64,000 bases of DNA from CAISIP01 sp031396205 (GCA_031396205.1 JANNKH010000096.1:1-64000); one strand, 5' to 3'. Shown: positions 46,216 to 55,092, counted from the stretch's first letter. Notes: a model not told the origin generated them from the letters alone. Program-made: numbers and translations.

Positions 46216-47160
46216 ATGGAATTTGTTCCTTTGATCGAAGACCAACTGCGCCAGTTCATTGACGCGGAGGCTGCGTTTCGCGCGTTCGAAGAGGCACAGC
46301 GCAATGCCGCCGAGGTACGCGGTTCGATGTTCTGGCGCACTGTCAAGGGTCAGGACTATCTGATTCGCGCCACGACCGGCGCCAGGCAGCAATCTCTCGG
46401 CGCCAGAACCACCGAGACGCAGGAGATCCATCGCCGATTCACCGAGCGCAAGTCCTCCTTGCAGGCGCGTTCCAGGAGTCTGGCGGCCGCCGTCGAGCGG
46501 CACCGGCGCTTGAACCTCGCCTTACGCGTCGGGCGCGCTCCCAATCTGCTGGTCAGAATTCTGGACGCCCTGCAGTCGCAAGGTGTTTCCGAGCACTTCA
46601 TGGTGGTGGGAACCCATGCCCTGTACGCCTACGAGGCTGCTGCGGGCGTTCGCATCATGCCGGAGGCCCTCGCGACGCAAGATGTCGACATGTTGTTCGA
46701 CACCCGTAACCATCTGGCATTTTTTTCCCGATTGGTTGCGGACGATGTGTCACTGTTGCAGGTGCTGCGCAGGGCTGACAAGACTTTTCAGATCAGGGAG
46801 GATCAGAAACAGACGGCGGTGAATGACAGGGGATTCGAAGTCGACATCATTCGACGCGCGGTGCGTCGGGGTGACCCCCACCCGATGCGCATGAGCCATC
46901 GGGAAGATGACCTATGGGCAGTGCAGGTTCCCAGCGGGGACAGAATGCTGGGAGCTGCCAGGTTCTCGCAGATGATCGTATCCATCGATGGATCAATGGC
47001 GCGGCTCGTGACCATGGCACCGGGTAGCTTCGTCAAGATCAAGCAGGAGTTGTCCAGGTCTGCCAGCCGGGACCCGCGAAAGAGCAGCAAGGATGCGCAA
47101 CAGGCGCGCATCGTCCAGGCCTTGATCAAACAGCGCGGGATTGGTCGGTCGACCGGATGA
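46216..47160 (+). CDS. Orphan nucleotidyltransferase-fold protein (GSU2403-like)
   Basis: A 314-residue protein with a helical N-terminal half (two coiled-coil-like stretches, ~1-105) and a central nucleotidyltransferase signature: F-M-V-V-G-T-H-A-L-Y-A-Y (~131-142) followed by Q-D-V-D-M-L-F-D (~157-164) and a third acidic residue in F-E-V-D-I-I-R (~208-214). This fits the NTP_transf_8/GSU2403 type (PF12281). Related nucleotidyltransferases are known in toxin-antitoxin and defence loci, but no antitoxin-like partner is adjacent here. It occupies the first cargo module beside katG. No ribosome-binding site stronger than TCCTTGTGAAAC is seen. Confidence 0.7.
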   Translation: MEFVPLIEDQLRQFIDAEAAFRAFEEAQRNAAEVRGSMFWRTVKGQDYLIRATTGARQQSLGARTTETQEIHRRFTERKSSLQARSRSLAAAVERHRRLNLALRVGRAPNLLVRILDALQSQGVSEHFMVVGTHALYAYEAAAGVRIMPEALATQDVDMLFDTRNHLAFFSRLVADDVSLLQVLRRADKTFQIREDQKQTAVNDRGFEVDIIRRAVRRGDPHPMRMSHREDDLWAVQVPSGDRMLGAARFSQMIVSIDGSMARLVTMAPGSFVKIKQELSRSASRDPRKSSKDAQQARIVQALIKQRGIGRSTG

Positions 47161-47182
47161 ACTCCGTGATAGGGCGCGGCGA

Positions 47183-47293
47183 GTACGTATCGCATCGCCT
47201 TCGGACCACGAGCCTGGCAGAAGGTGCTGACGGTGCAAGGCGCAATGCCCCGGGAAACGGAGTTCAAGCAGACGCTGTGCGCCGACACAGTAC
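47183..47293. repeat. Copy B of the permease-downstream segment (F2)
   Basis: 111 bp nearly identical (~95%) to 48541-48652 in the same orientation, from GTACGTATCGCATCGCCTTC to GCGCCGA..AGTACG. It does not encode a recognised product. Confidence 0.9.
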
Positions 47294-47409
47294 GGAATTT
47301 CAGTGTCAGGTCTTGCAATAACGCATATGCGATTGGGCAATCGCAATTGCAGTCGACGGAACCATTGCCAATCTGAACGACGGGCCGGCCTTCTTTGGCG
47401 CTAAACCTA

Positions 47410-47467
47410 CAACACGGTCAGCGAGATCGCGATAACGGGCAGCATGACCCGGTTCGGGTACAGCTGC
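47410..47467. repeat. Copy B of the permease coding 3' end (part of F1)
   Basis: 58 bp matching 48820-48877 at ~93%, including CAACACGGTCAGCGAGAT and CCCGGTTCGGGTA. This segment codes for the permease C-terminal LYPNRVMLP...ISLTVL on the minus strand, but here it has no gene attached. The following 285 bp (47468-47752) show no recognisable gene. Confidence 0.85.
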
Positions 47468-47752
47468 GTGCAGCTTCGTCTCCGTGGCGCGCATCCACAT
47501 GCGCTCTTGCGCGCGCTGTGGCGTCGTGCCACGTACGGGGGTGCCGCGATTCTAGCTAGCAGAGCCTTCGCCGCTGCGTTCCCAGACAAGCTACCCCCGC
47601 GTGAGAAAGTGCCTCGGAGGCCGCATCGGCGTAGAGTAGGCGTGGCACCAATGGATGCGCAGCCGGAAATTGCTGGGGGACCGCGGCGTTCGTCCTGGGC
47701 CGCAACCTGGCCGCGGTTTCTGATCGGGGGCAGCCATTGCGTTTTGCGCCCC

Positions 47753-48106
47753 TTATGCGGCCTGGGCAAGCGGCACGAGGATTTCCACTGATTCGTACGG
47801 AACAGACACAGCACCCTCTTCGTTGCGTTCAACGAGCCCGAGCACTTCAAGGCGGGCGATGTCCGTATGGACATTTGAGTAGTTCCGCGCAGCCGCCTTG
47901 GCAAGCGCATAGACGCTGCACGGGCCCACACGCCGAAGTGTGTCGAGCAGATCGACGCGTGCCGGGGTCAGGTCGGCAAAAAGCGAGCGCGCAGATTCGA
48001 AGCTCAGGCGAAAGTCGGGCGACTTGTCGCCACGGTACGCCGCCAACTGCTGTCGCGCTGCCCGTACCGCCGAGCCCGCCTTGGCGACTTCAATGATTGC
48101 CTTCAT
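47753..48106 (-). CDS. Winged-HTH antitoxin-like regulator (TumA-like)
   Basis: A 117-residue protein with a C-terminal winged helix-turn-helix: L-D-T-L-R-R-V-G-P-C-S-V-Y-A-L-A-K-A-A and N-V-H-T-D-I-A-R-L-E-V-L-G-L-V are typical of MarR-like or HVO_A0114-like transcriptional regulators. The N-terminal part is helical. Its ATG overlaps the stop of the TumE-like toxin gene by 4 nt, so it is the likely antitoxin/autorepressor of a toxin-first operon. Confidence 0.75.
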   Translation of the reverse strand: MKAIIEVAKAGSAVRAARQQLAAYRGDKSPDFRLSFESARSLFADLTPARVDLLDTLRRVGPCSVYALAKAAARNYSNVHTDIARLEVLGLVERNEEGAVSVPYESVEILVPLAQAA

Positions 48107-48396
48107 GGGGTACTCCAGTCCTGAATGTCGCGCTCGAAGTCATCGAGCAATTGATCGATGGAAGAGAAGACGTATTGATCTTCCCGACCTCCACAGTGCC
48201 GATGGTCACCTTTGCCACGTTCGTTGTCGTACCGTACCCGTTCGCCACCGGTTGCGCCATAAAAAAGCCGGTATTTGAAGCGGTGGGCGCTCGGCGGCAA
48301 TGGTTCGGGAAGTTCCCAGATGACCACCTCCACAATGGACCCGTCGTCGCGAACCTCCTTGGTATGCGCTAGAAGCACGGCCTTCATATATTGCAT
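48103..48396 (-). CDS. TumE-family toxin
   Basis: A 97-residue protein with the hallmark segments of the TumE/DUF6516 family: D-D-G-S-I-V-E-V-V-I-W-E-L-P, S-x-H-R-F-K-Y-R-L-F-Y-G, Y-D-N-E-R-G-K-G-D-H-R-H and a C-terminal 'LLDDFERDI' helix. Members are described as toxins in a type II system with an HTH partner; the highly conserved D-N-E-R-G-K-G-D-H-R-H is presumably the active site. Toxin precedes antitoxin. The pair sits in the second cargo module next to an IS91-type transposase fragment. Confidence 0.8.
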   Translation of the reverse strand: MQYMKAVLLAHTKEVRDDGSIVEVVIWELPEPLPPSAHRFKYRLFYGATGGERVRYDNERGKGDHRHCGGREDQYVFSSIDQLLDDFERDIQDWSTP

Positions 48397-48418
48397 GGTA
48401 GCAATATGGCGATGCGTT

Positions 48419-48502
48419 GTCCAGCAGATGGCCCGTGAGCACGCGCTGCACCACCTGTAGCACCGGGGTGATCAGCTCGGGCTGCGTGGCCGCTGCGGGC
48501 AC
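48419..48502 (-). pseudogene. Fragment of an IS91/IS801-type transposase
   Basis: A ~28-residue frame contains QPELITPVLQVVQRVLTGHL, which closely resembles a conserved segment of IS91-family (IS801-like) rolling-circle transposases (R-P-E-L-x-T-P-V-L-Q-V-V-Q-R-V-x-T-R-H-L-L). No start, no catalytic HUH or Tyr motifs and no terminal sequences are present; the frame runs directly into the promoter region of the toxin gene. Confidence 0.6.
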
Positions 48503-48540
48503 GGTGCGCTACGAGCGCCGCCGCTCCTGCGCTGCGGCGT

Positions 48541-48652
48541 GTACGTATCGCATCGCCTTCGGACCACGAGCCTGGCAGTAGGTGCTGACGGTGCAAGGCG
48601 CAATGCCCCGGGAGACGGAGTTCAAGCAGACGCTGTGCGCCGATATAGTACG
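48541..48652. repeat. Copy C of the permease-downstream segment (F2)
   Basis: The copy of F2 adjacent to the intact permease gene, and hence the presumed source. Aligns with 47183-47293 at ~95%. Together with 48659-48877 it forms the direct-repeat unit that recurs around the cargo genes. Confidence 0.9.
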
Positions 48653-48658
48653 ACCTGG

Positions 48659-48877
48659 CCTGATCCCGGCTCGGCACTTGCGCAGTTGCGGCAACACGCA
48701 GCGGCTACCGGGACCTGCGTGCCCTGCGCCGGTCGGGGAAGCGGTTATGCGGGGCGCTAGCGTCCGCGAATCCGCGGATCCAGCGCGTCGCGCAGCCCGT
48801 CGCCGATGTAGTTCACCGACAACACGGTCAGCGAGATGGCGATACCGGGCAGCATCACCCGGTTCGGGTATAGCTGC
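48659..48877. repeat. Copy C of F1: permease 3' end and flank
   Basis: The source copy of F1. It overlaps the last ~120 bp of the permease gene (ending 48757) and ~100 bp of its downstream flank. Matches copy A (45960-46140) and, in part, copy B (47410-47467), all in direct orientation. Confidence 0.85.
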
Positions 48878-49683
48878 AACTGGTCGACCGCGTCGAACAG
48901 CAGCCGGCCCCAGGTCGGAAAGTCCGGCGGGAAGCCCAGGCCCAGGAACGACAACGCGCTTTCCACGATGATCGCGCCGGCGATGCCCAGTGCGGCCGCG
49001 ACCATGATCGGACTCAGCGTATTGGGCAATATGTGACGCAGGATCATGCGTACCGGCGGCGCGCCGATGGAGCGCGCGGCCAGCACGAATTCGCGCTCCT
49101 TGAGCGCCAGTACCTCGCTGCGCACGATACGGGCCGTCTGCATCCACGAGGTGGCGCCGATCGAGATCACCATCAGCAGGAAGATGCCTGCCTCCGGTCC
49201 CATGGCGGCCGACAGGGGCTCGCGAAACAGCATCACCATGACCAGCAGCAACGGCAGCAACGGCAGCGCCAGGAACAGGTCGGTCAGCCGCATCAGGATG
49301 CCGTCGAGCCGGCGAAAGAACCCGGCCGATACGCCGATCAGGGTGCCCAGCAGCACCGCGATCGACATGGCGGTCATGCCGACCGCGATGGAGACCTTGC
49401 CGCCGGCCATCATGCGGGCGAACAGGTCGCGCCCGAGTTCGTCGGTGCCAAAGGGGAACTGCAGGCTCGGCGCGTGGTTGCGCATGCGCAGATTGGCATA
49501 GCCGGGGTCGACCGTCCACAGCAGTGGGCCGACCAGCACGAACAGCAGGATCGACGCAAACACCGCCGCGCCGAGCAACGCGCCCTTGTGGGTCTTGAAC
49601 TGGTCCCAGACGTCGAACCATTGGCTGCGCGGCGGGCGATCGGCCTGGTCGACGCCAGAGGGTTTTGCCGTGATTTCAGTCAT
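48757..49683 (-). CDS. Peptide-type ABC transporter permease (DppC/OppC family)
   Basis: A 308-residue permease with six predicted helices, an N-terminal OppC_N segment (F-K-T-H-K-G-A-L-L-G-A-A-V-F), the F-G-T-D-E-L-G-R-D-L-F-A-R motif and the EAA loop F-V-L-A-A-R-S-I-G-A-P-P. Last gene of the five-gene transporter operon (ATPase-ATPase-binding protein-DppB-DppC). Its start overlaps the DppB stop by 8 nt. Its 3' end is the source of repeated fragments scattered over the preceding 2.7 kb. Confidence 0.92.
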   Translation of the reverse strand: MTEITAKPSGVDQADRPPRSQWFDVWDQFKTHKGALLGAAVFASILLFVLVGPLLWTVDPGYANLRMRNHAPSLQFPFGTDELGRDLFARMMAGGKVSIAVGMTAMSIAVLLGTLIGVSAGFFRRLDGILMRLTDLFLALPLLPLLLVMVMLFREPLSAAMGPEAGIFLLMVISIGATSWMQTARIVRSEVLALKEREFVLAARSIGAPPVRMILRHILPNTLSPIMVAAALGIAGAIIVESALSFLGLGFPPDFPTWGRLLFDAVDQLQLYPNRVMLPGIAISLTVLSVNYIGDGLRDALDPRIRGR

Positions 49684-50683
49684 AACGGATCCTGGGGTCG
49701 AGGATGCCGTAAAGCACGTCGGCAATGAGGTTGAAGGCAACGATCAGCACTGCGAAGATGAAGGTCAGGGTCTGCACCATCGGCAGGTCGTTGACCTGGA
49801 TGGCGTTGATCAGCAACTGGCCCAGTCCGTTGACCTTGAACACCTGCTCGGTGATGATGGCGCCGGCAAATATCGATGGCACACCCAGCGCGATCACCGT
49901 CACAACCGGGATCATCGAATTGCGCAGCACGTGCACCAGCACCACGACACGCTCGCGCATGCCCTTGGCGCGTGCGGTACGCACATAGTCCTGTTGCAGG
50001 TTGTCGAGCATCGAGGCGCGCATGTAGCGGCTGATCTGGGCCGCGTTGAACAGCGCCAGCACCGCCACTGGCATCATCATCTGCTTCACCTGCAGCCAGA
50101 ACGTGGGCCAGGAATTGACGATCAGGGTGGTGTCGTAGATCGATGGCAGCCAGTTCAGGTGCACCGAGAAGACCACGATCAGCAGCACACCGGTGAAGAA
50201 GGTCGGAACCGAGAAGCCGATCATCGAAATAAAGGTGCCGACCTGGTCGAAAATGCTGTACTGCCGGTAGGCTGACAAGACCCCAATGGGAACGGCCAGC
50301 GAGACACCGACCAGGTAGCCCATGCCGACCACCCACAGGGTTTGCGGCAGTCGCTGGATGATCAATTCGGAGACCGGGCTGCGGGTCTGCCACGACAGCA
50401 CCCGTTGCAGGTCGGCGCCATAGGCGGTGCCGAACCAGTAGTCGAACAGGTGCAGCGGTTCGACCCAGAAAAATTGCTTCAGCCACAACAAATAGCGCAC
50501 CCAGGAGGGTTGGTCCAGTCCCAAGGCTTCACGCATCTTGGCCTTGACTTCCGGCGGAACGGTCAAGGGCACATCGGACATCGGGTCGCCAGGCGCCAGT
50601 TCCAGCAACATGAAGATGAACAGGCTGATGATCAGCACGGTCGGGATGGCAGTCAACAACCGGCGAAGCGTGTAGGTAAACAT
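49676..50683 (-). CDS. Peptide-type ABC transporter permease (DppB/OppB family)
   Basis: A 335-residue permease with the usual N-terminal helix (M-F-T-Y-T-L-R-R-L-L-T-A-I-P-T), a ~60-residue periplasmic part and the EAA loop Y-V-R-T-A-R-A-K-G-M. The extended region near residues 60-95 (W-L-K-Q-F-F-W-V...F-D-Y-W-F-G) is slightly longer than in E. coli DppB. 115 nt separate it from the binding-protein gene. Confidence 0.92.
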   Translation of the reverse strand: MFTYTLRRLLTAIPTVLIISLFIFMLLELAPGDPMSDVPLTVPPEVKAKMREALGLDQPSWVRYLLWLKQFFWVEPLHLFDYWFGTAYGADLQRVLSWQTRSPVSELIIQRLPQTLWVVGMGYLVGVSLAVPIGVLSAYRQYSIFDQVGTFISMIGFSVPTFFTGVLLIVVFSVHLNWLPSIYDTTLIVNSWPTFWLQVKQMMMPVAVLALFNAAQISRYMRASMLDNLQQDYVRTARAKGMRERVVVLVHVLRNSMIPVVTVIALGVPSIFAGAIITEQVFKVNGLGQLLINAIQVNDLPMVQTLTFIFAVLIVAFNLIADVLYGILDPRIRYD

Positions 50684-50798
50684 GCGCAGGTGCTTCGTAT
50701 AGGCCCGCGCGCATCGGCACGGACCAGAGAGTAATCAGGCTGGCAGCCGGGCGGCGGGCGGGCGCGAAACCCGTCAGCCGCCCCGGCCGGGATCGGTC

Positions 50799-52493
50799 CT
50801 ACTTGATGCGGTACCAGTCAGCGGCGTTCCACAACTCGCTGTCCCAGGTGTTCAGGATCACACCACCGAGGCTGTTGGCATGCGCCGAGATGCGGCCGCG
50901 ATCAACCAGCGGCACCACCACATAGCTGTCCTTGGTCAGCATCTCGTTGAGCCTCTTGGCGATCACACCGCGCTTTTCCACGCCGGCCGTGGCGCTGAGT
51001 TCCTTCACCAGCTTGTCGTACTCCGGATTGCAGTAACGATTCATGTTGGTGCCTTGCCACTGGGTCTCGGGGCGCGGGATCTTGTCGCAGACATGCTCGC
51101 CGAGGTAGCTCTCCGGGTCGGTGCCGTCGAAGTTGTTGGCATACATTTCGACGTCGGCAAAGAACTTCTGGAACGTGTCGGGAGAACCCGCGTCACCGCC
51201 AAAAAACACCGAAGCCGAGATGTTGCGCAACTCGACCTTGACGCCCAGTTCGTTCCACCACTGCTTGACCAGCGCCTGGAAGTTCTGGCGCACCGCATTG
51301 GTGGAGGTCTGGTACAGGATCTCCAGTTTCATGCCGTCCTTGGCGCGCACACCGTCGGATCCCATCTTCCAGCCGGCCTGGTCGAGCAGGGCCTTGGCAC
51401 CGGCCATGTCCTGCTTGATGCAATCCGTATTGCTGGATGCAAACGCCGCAGGCGCAGGGACCAGGTTGCAGGTCGGGCGACCAGCCGGGCCGTAGCCGAT
51501 TTCCACCAGCAGGGCGCGGTCAATGGACATCGACAGGGCCTTGCGCACGCGGATATCGGTCAGGAATGGATGCGGATGCTTGGTCGTGCCGCGCGCGTCG
51601 CCGAGTTTGGCCGAGGGGTCGGTCAGGTTCATCTCGATGCGCTCGACCAGGGTGCCAAAGGCCGCCACGGTCTTGCCCTTGCCACCCTTGGCCATCTTGG
51701 CCAGCACGTCGGGAGCCAGTTGCAGATTCCAGGCATAGTCGTATTCGCCAGTCTCCATCACCGCCCGCGCCGCTGCTGCGGCGTCACCACCACCCTTGAA
51801 GGTGAGGGTGGCAAAGGCCGGTTTGGCGGGATCGCGGTAATTGGGGTTGGCGACCATCTGGATCACGTCGTTGGGACGGAATTCCTTGACCATGAAGGCG
51901 CCGGTGCCGATCGGGCCGAAGTTCTGCTTGGTGCAGCTTGGCGCCTTGTCGCCCAGGCAGTCCTTGAATTGGGCCTTCTGAATGATGGCCGTCGTCGCTC
52001 CGCCGAATACGTCGTAGGGATAGGGCTTGGCCGCCTTGAAGGTAATGCGCACCGTGCTGTCGTCCGGCGCCACGATCTTGTCAACCGAGGTGAAAACGTT
52101 GGCCTTGGCGCAACCCTTGATTCCGGTGCAGTACTCGTACGTGAAAATCACGTCCTGCGCCGTGAAGGGCGTGCCGTCGGACCACTTGACGCCTTTTTTC
52201 AGCTTGTAGGTGATGGTCTTGAAATCGGCCGCGAAGCCGCCGTTGGCAACGGTCGGCACCTGCTCGGCCAGGGCCGGTAGCATCTCGCCCTTCTCATTGA
52301 ACCGGACCAGGGGTTCCAGAATGAGCGAGGAGCTCTCCAGATCCTTGGTTCCGCCCGACAGGTACGGGTTCAGGATCGATGGCGCCTGCCAATAGATGAT
52401 GTTGACGTTGCCGCTGGAGCCACGCTGGGCCAGCGCCGTCTGGGATATCGCGACGAGCGCTCCCAGTGCGATGAGGGAATATCGGATTTTCAA
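50799..52493 (-). CDS. Peptide-type ABC transporter substrate-binding protein (SBP_bac_5)
   Basis: A 564-residue class C binding protein with a signal peptide (hydrophobic 5-22, cleavage at ALA-Q) and the family blocks L-N-P-Y-L-S, W-S-D-G-T-P-F-T-A-Q-D-V, G-T-G-A-F-M-V-K-E and I-R-V-R-K-A-L-S-M-S-I-D-R. No ATG fits; a TTG at 52493 is preceded by AAGGAG six bases upstream, giving MKIRYSLIALG, a normal signal peptide. Four extra cysteines (for example C-T-G-I-K-G-C, S-C-T-K) suggest disulfides. Specificity (peptides, opines or other oligomers) cannot be read from sequence. Confidence 0.9.
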   Translation of the reverse strand: MKIRYSLIALGALVAISQTALAQRGSSGNVNIIYWQAPSILNPYLSGGTKDLESSSLILEPLVRFNEKGEMLPALAEQVPTVANGGFAADFKTITYKLKKGVKWSDGTPFTAQDVIFTYEYCTGIKGCAKANVFTSVDKIVAPDDSTVRITFKAAKPYPYDVFGGATTAIIQKAQFKDCLGDKAPSCTKQNFGPIGTGAFMVKEFRPNDVIQMVANPNYRDPAKPAFATLTFKGGGDAAAAARAVMETGEYDYAWNLQLAPDVLAKMAKGGKGKTVAAFGTLVERIEMNLTDPSAKLGDARGTTKHPHPFLTDIRVRKALSMSIDRALLVEIGYGPAGRPTCNLVPAPAAFASSNTDCIKQDMAGAKALLDQAGWKMGSDGVRAKDGMKLEILYQTSTNAVRQNFQALVKQWWNELGVKVELRNISASVFFGGDAGSPDTFQKFFADVEMYANNFDGTDPESYLGEHVCDKIPRPETQWQGTNMNRYCNPEYDKLVKELSATAGVEKRGVIAKRLNEMLTKDSYVVVPLVDRGRISAHANSLGGVILNTWDSELWNAADWYRIK

Positions 52494-52537
52494 GATGATC
52501 TCCTTGTTGCGTGAAGTGGTTGCGGTGCGGTGAGAAC

Positions 52538-53605
52538 TCAGTGTGCCACTGTTGATCCAGCGGTCCGATTGTTGCTGGAATACAGATGACAGGCGACCAG
52601 TCGGCCGGGCTCGACCTCGACCAGGGCAGGCGCATCGACCTTGCACTGTGCCATGACCTGCGGGCAACGCGTGCAGAACGAGCAGCCCTTGGGCGGATTG
52701 GCGGGCGAGGGCACGTCACCCGTGAGCACGATGCGCTGGCGGGTGGCTTCGGTGGTCGGATCGGGCTCTGGCACGGCCGACAGCAGGGCCTGCGAGTAGG
52801 GATGTTTCGGGTCCGCGTACAACGCGTCCCGATCGGTCAGCTCGACGATGCGACCCAGGTACATCACCGCGACCCGGGTCGCGATATGGCGCACCATCGA
52901 CAGGTCATGGCTGATAAAAAGATAGGTCAGGCCGTGGCTTTGCTGCAGGTTCTCCAGCAGGTTGACGACCTGTGCCTGGATCGACACGTCCAGCGCTGCG
53001 ATTGGCTCGTCGCAGACGATGAACTTGGGGTTCAGGGCCAGAGCCCTTGCAATACCGATGCGCTGGCGCTGGCCACCGGAAAACTCATGTGGATAACGGT
53101 TGGCAAAATTGCGGTTCAAACCGACCTGGTCGAGCAGCTCGTAGATGCGCTCGCGTTGCTCGGCCTTGGATTGGCGGGTGTGCTCGATTAGCGGCTCGCC
53201 GATGATGGAGGCCACCGTCATGCGTGGATTCAGGCTTGCCTGCGGGTCCTGGAAAACCATTTGCATGGTGGGGCGCATCTTGCGCAGTTCTTCGGTGCCC
53301 GCCGCCGTCACGTCCTTGGAATCGATGACGACCTTGCCGGCCGTCGGTTCATACAGGCGCAGCAGCGCCCGCGCCACGGTGGATTTGCCGCAGCCCGATT
53401 CGCCGACCAGGCCCAGGGTTTCCCCAGCCGGAATTTCGAAACTGACGCCGTCGACCGCCTTGACCTGACCGGTCTGGCGCCGCAGCAGTCCGGTGTAGAT
53501 CGGAAAATGCATTTTCAGACCTTGCACCTGCACCAGGGGCGGCGCCATGGATGCAGCCTGCGCCGCGAAGCCGGCGGCCTTCGGGTTCAGCACCGCATCA
53601 AGCAT
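52538..53605 (-). CDS. Peptide-type ABC transporter ATPase (DppF/OppF family)
   Basis: A 355-residue ATPase: Walker A G-E-S-G-C-G-K-S-T-V, Q-loop Q-D-P-Q-A-S-L-N-P, signature F-S-G-G-Q-R-Q-R-I, and the C-terminal oligopeptide-transporter extension with the four-cysteine cluster motif C-S-F-C-T-R-C-P...C-K. The ATG at 53605 overlaps the preceding ATPase gene by 8 nt. The N-terminal ~20 residues (MLDAVLNPKAAGFAAQAASM) may be dispensable, since an internal Met is the usual start point. Confidence 0.93.
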   Translation of the reverse strand: MLDAVLNPKAAGFAAQAASMAPPLVQVQGLKMHFPIYTGLLRRQTGQVKAVDGVSFEIPAGETLGLVGESGCGKSTVARALLRLYEPTAGKVVIDSKDVTAAGTEELRKMRPTMQMVFQDPQASLNPRMTVASIIGEPLIEHTRQSKAEQRERIYELLDQVGLNRNFANRYPHEFSGGQRQRIGIARALALNPKFIVCDEPIAALDVSIQAQVVNLLENLQQSHGLTYLFISHDLSMVRHIATRVAVMYLGRIVELTDRDALYADPKHPYSQALLSAVPEPDPTTEATRQRIVLTGDVPSPANPPKGCSFCTRCPQVMAQCKVDAPALVEVEPGRLVACHLYSSNNRTAGSTVAH

Positions 53606-54671
53606 GGCGTTCCTTGCCCGTAGCAAAATCCCAGAAGCAGGCCACGTCGTGCCCGGCGCCAATCGTCAGCCGGATCGGATTCTCGCGTCCGCAACGCTCC
53701 ATCGCCACCGAGCAACGCGAGCGAAACGCGCACGCCGTCGGCGCAGCTTTCAGGATCGGGGGCTGGCCTTCGATGACTTCGAGTTGCGCCGCGCGTTCGC
53801 CACGCAAGCGTGGCATGGTTTTGAGCAGGGCCCGGGTATAAGGGTGGGCCGGTTTTTCGAACAACTCCTTGATCGGCGCCATCTCCACAATCTGCCCGCC
53901 ATACATCACCATGGCGCGGTCGGCGATGCCGGCGATGACGCCAAGGTCGTGGGTGATCCAGATGATGGCCATGCCCAGCCGGTGACGCAATTCCCGTACC
54001 AACTCCAGGATCTGCGCCTGGATCGTCACGTCCAGCGCAGTCGTGGGCTCGTCGGCGATCAGCACCTTGGGATCGCAGGCCAATGCGATGGCGATCATTA
54101 CCCGCTGGCGCATGCCGCCCGAAAACTGGTGTGGGTAGTCGTCCAGGCGGCGCGCTGCGTCAGGAATGCCGACCAGTTCCAGCAACTCCCGGGCTCGTTT
54201 GGACGCCGCCTGCTTGTCCAGTCCCATGTGTTCGCGCAGCGGCTCCATGATCTGGAAACCCACGGTGAACACCGGGTTCAGCGAGGTCATTGGGTCCTGG
54301 AAGATGAAGCCGATGCGGCCGCCGCGGATCTGGCGCAGCTGTTCCGGAGCACACCGTGTGAGGTCAAGGCCGTCGAATTGCACTGACTGTGCGTGCACAT
54401 TCGCCGGCGGGCTGGGCAACAAACCCAGCAGTGACATCATCGTGACTGACTTGCCGGAGCCGCTTTCCCCCACCACCCCCAGCAATTCCCCGGGTTTTAG
54501 GTCAAAGCTCACACCATTGATCGCAAACACGTCGCCGGTGCGGGTGCTGAATCGCGTGGTCAGCTTGTTGACCTGCAGTACTGGCAGGGTGGTATCTAGC
54601 AACTCTGTCAATTGTGATCCTGTTCTCGTCACGATCGGGCGGCGTTTGCCGCCACGGGCACCTATGTTCAC
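53598..54671 (-). CDS. Peptide-type ABC transporter ATPase (DppD/OppD family)
   Basis: A 357-residue ATPase: Walker A G-E-S-G-S-G-K-S-V-T, F-Q-D-P-M-T-S-L-N-P, signature F-S-G-G-M-R-Q-R-V and Walker B V-L-I-A-D-E-P-T-T-A-L-D, plus the C-terminal extension C-A-F-R-S-R-C-S. First gene of the five-gene operon. The ATG at 54671 gives a basic 20-residue leader; a TTG at 54611 is an alternative. The ATPase-first order differs from the canonical dppABCDF order. Confidence 0.93.
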   Translation of the reverse strand: MNIGARGGKRRPIVTRTGSQLTELLDTTLPVLQVNKLTTRFSTRTGDVFAINGVSFDLKPGELLGVVGESGSGKSVTMMSLLGLLPSPPANVHAQSVQFDGLDLTRCAPEQLRQIRGGRIGFIFQDPMTSLNPVFTVGFQIMEPLREHMGLDKQAASKRARELLELVGIPDAARRLDDYPHQFSGGMRQRVMIAIALACDPKVLIADEPTTALDVTIQAQILELVRELRHRLGMAIIWITHDLGVIAGIADRAMVMYGGQIVEMAPIKELFEKPAHPYTRALLKTMPRLRGERAAQLEVIEGQPPILKAAPTACAFRSRCSVAMERCGRENPIRLTIGAGHDVACFWDFATGKERHA

Positions 54672-55092
54672 CTTGCATCGTCGCGCGCCGGGCCCATGTG
54701 GGAGCCGCCGTCTCGGAAGCCGGGATTATGCGTGGAATTGCGGTCAATCGGACCTAGGGAATACGAAGGGTCACACCGGTGTTGGCGCGCGCGCCGCCCA
54801 GGTTACGCCGGGCCGGGCGGGCATGATCACAGCGGCGTATGGCCCCCGCGCAGGCTTCCTGCGTCGGGTCGGGCAATGGCGCCAGAGGCCAAACCATCTC
54901 GGCGATTGCGGTGCAACACAGGCTGCGTGCGCAGGTCGGACTCTTGTGCCAACGCCACAGACCCGGGTCGCTGCAGGAAGCTCCCAGGCCGCGCCGGCAA
55001 CGCTGAGCAGCGATTACCCGCCGTGCAACGCCGTCTTGGCCCGGCTTGCGTCATCGGTACCGTCGCTGCGCCGATGGACCTGTGTCAGGGGG
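54672..55092. other. Intergenic region with no gene recognised
   Basis: A 421-bp gap upstream of the peptide-type transporter operon and downstream of the TIR-protein gene. It should contain the operon promoter. A TTGACC hexamer occurs at about 54740 on the minus strand, but no well-spaced -10 follows. No sigma-54 match or hairpin with a T-run was found. Confidence 0.4.
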
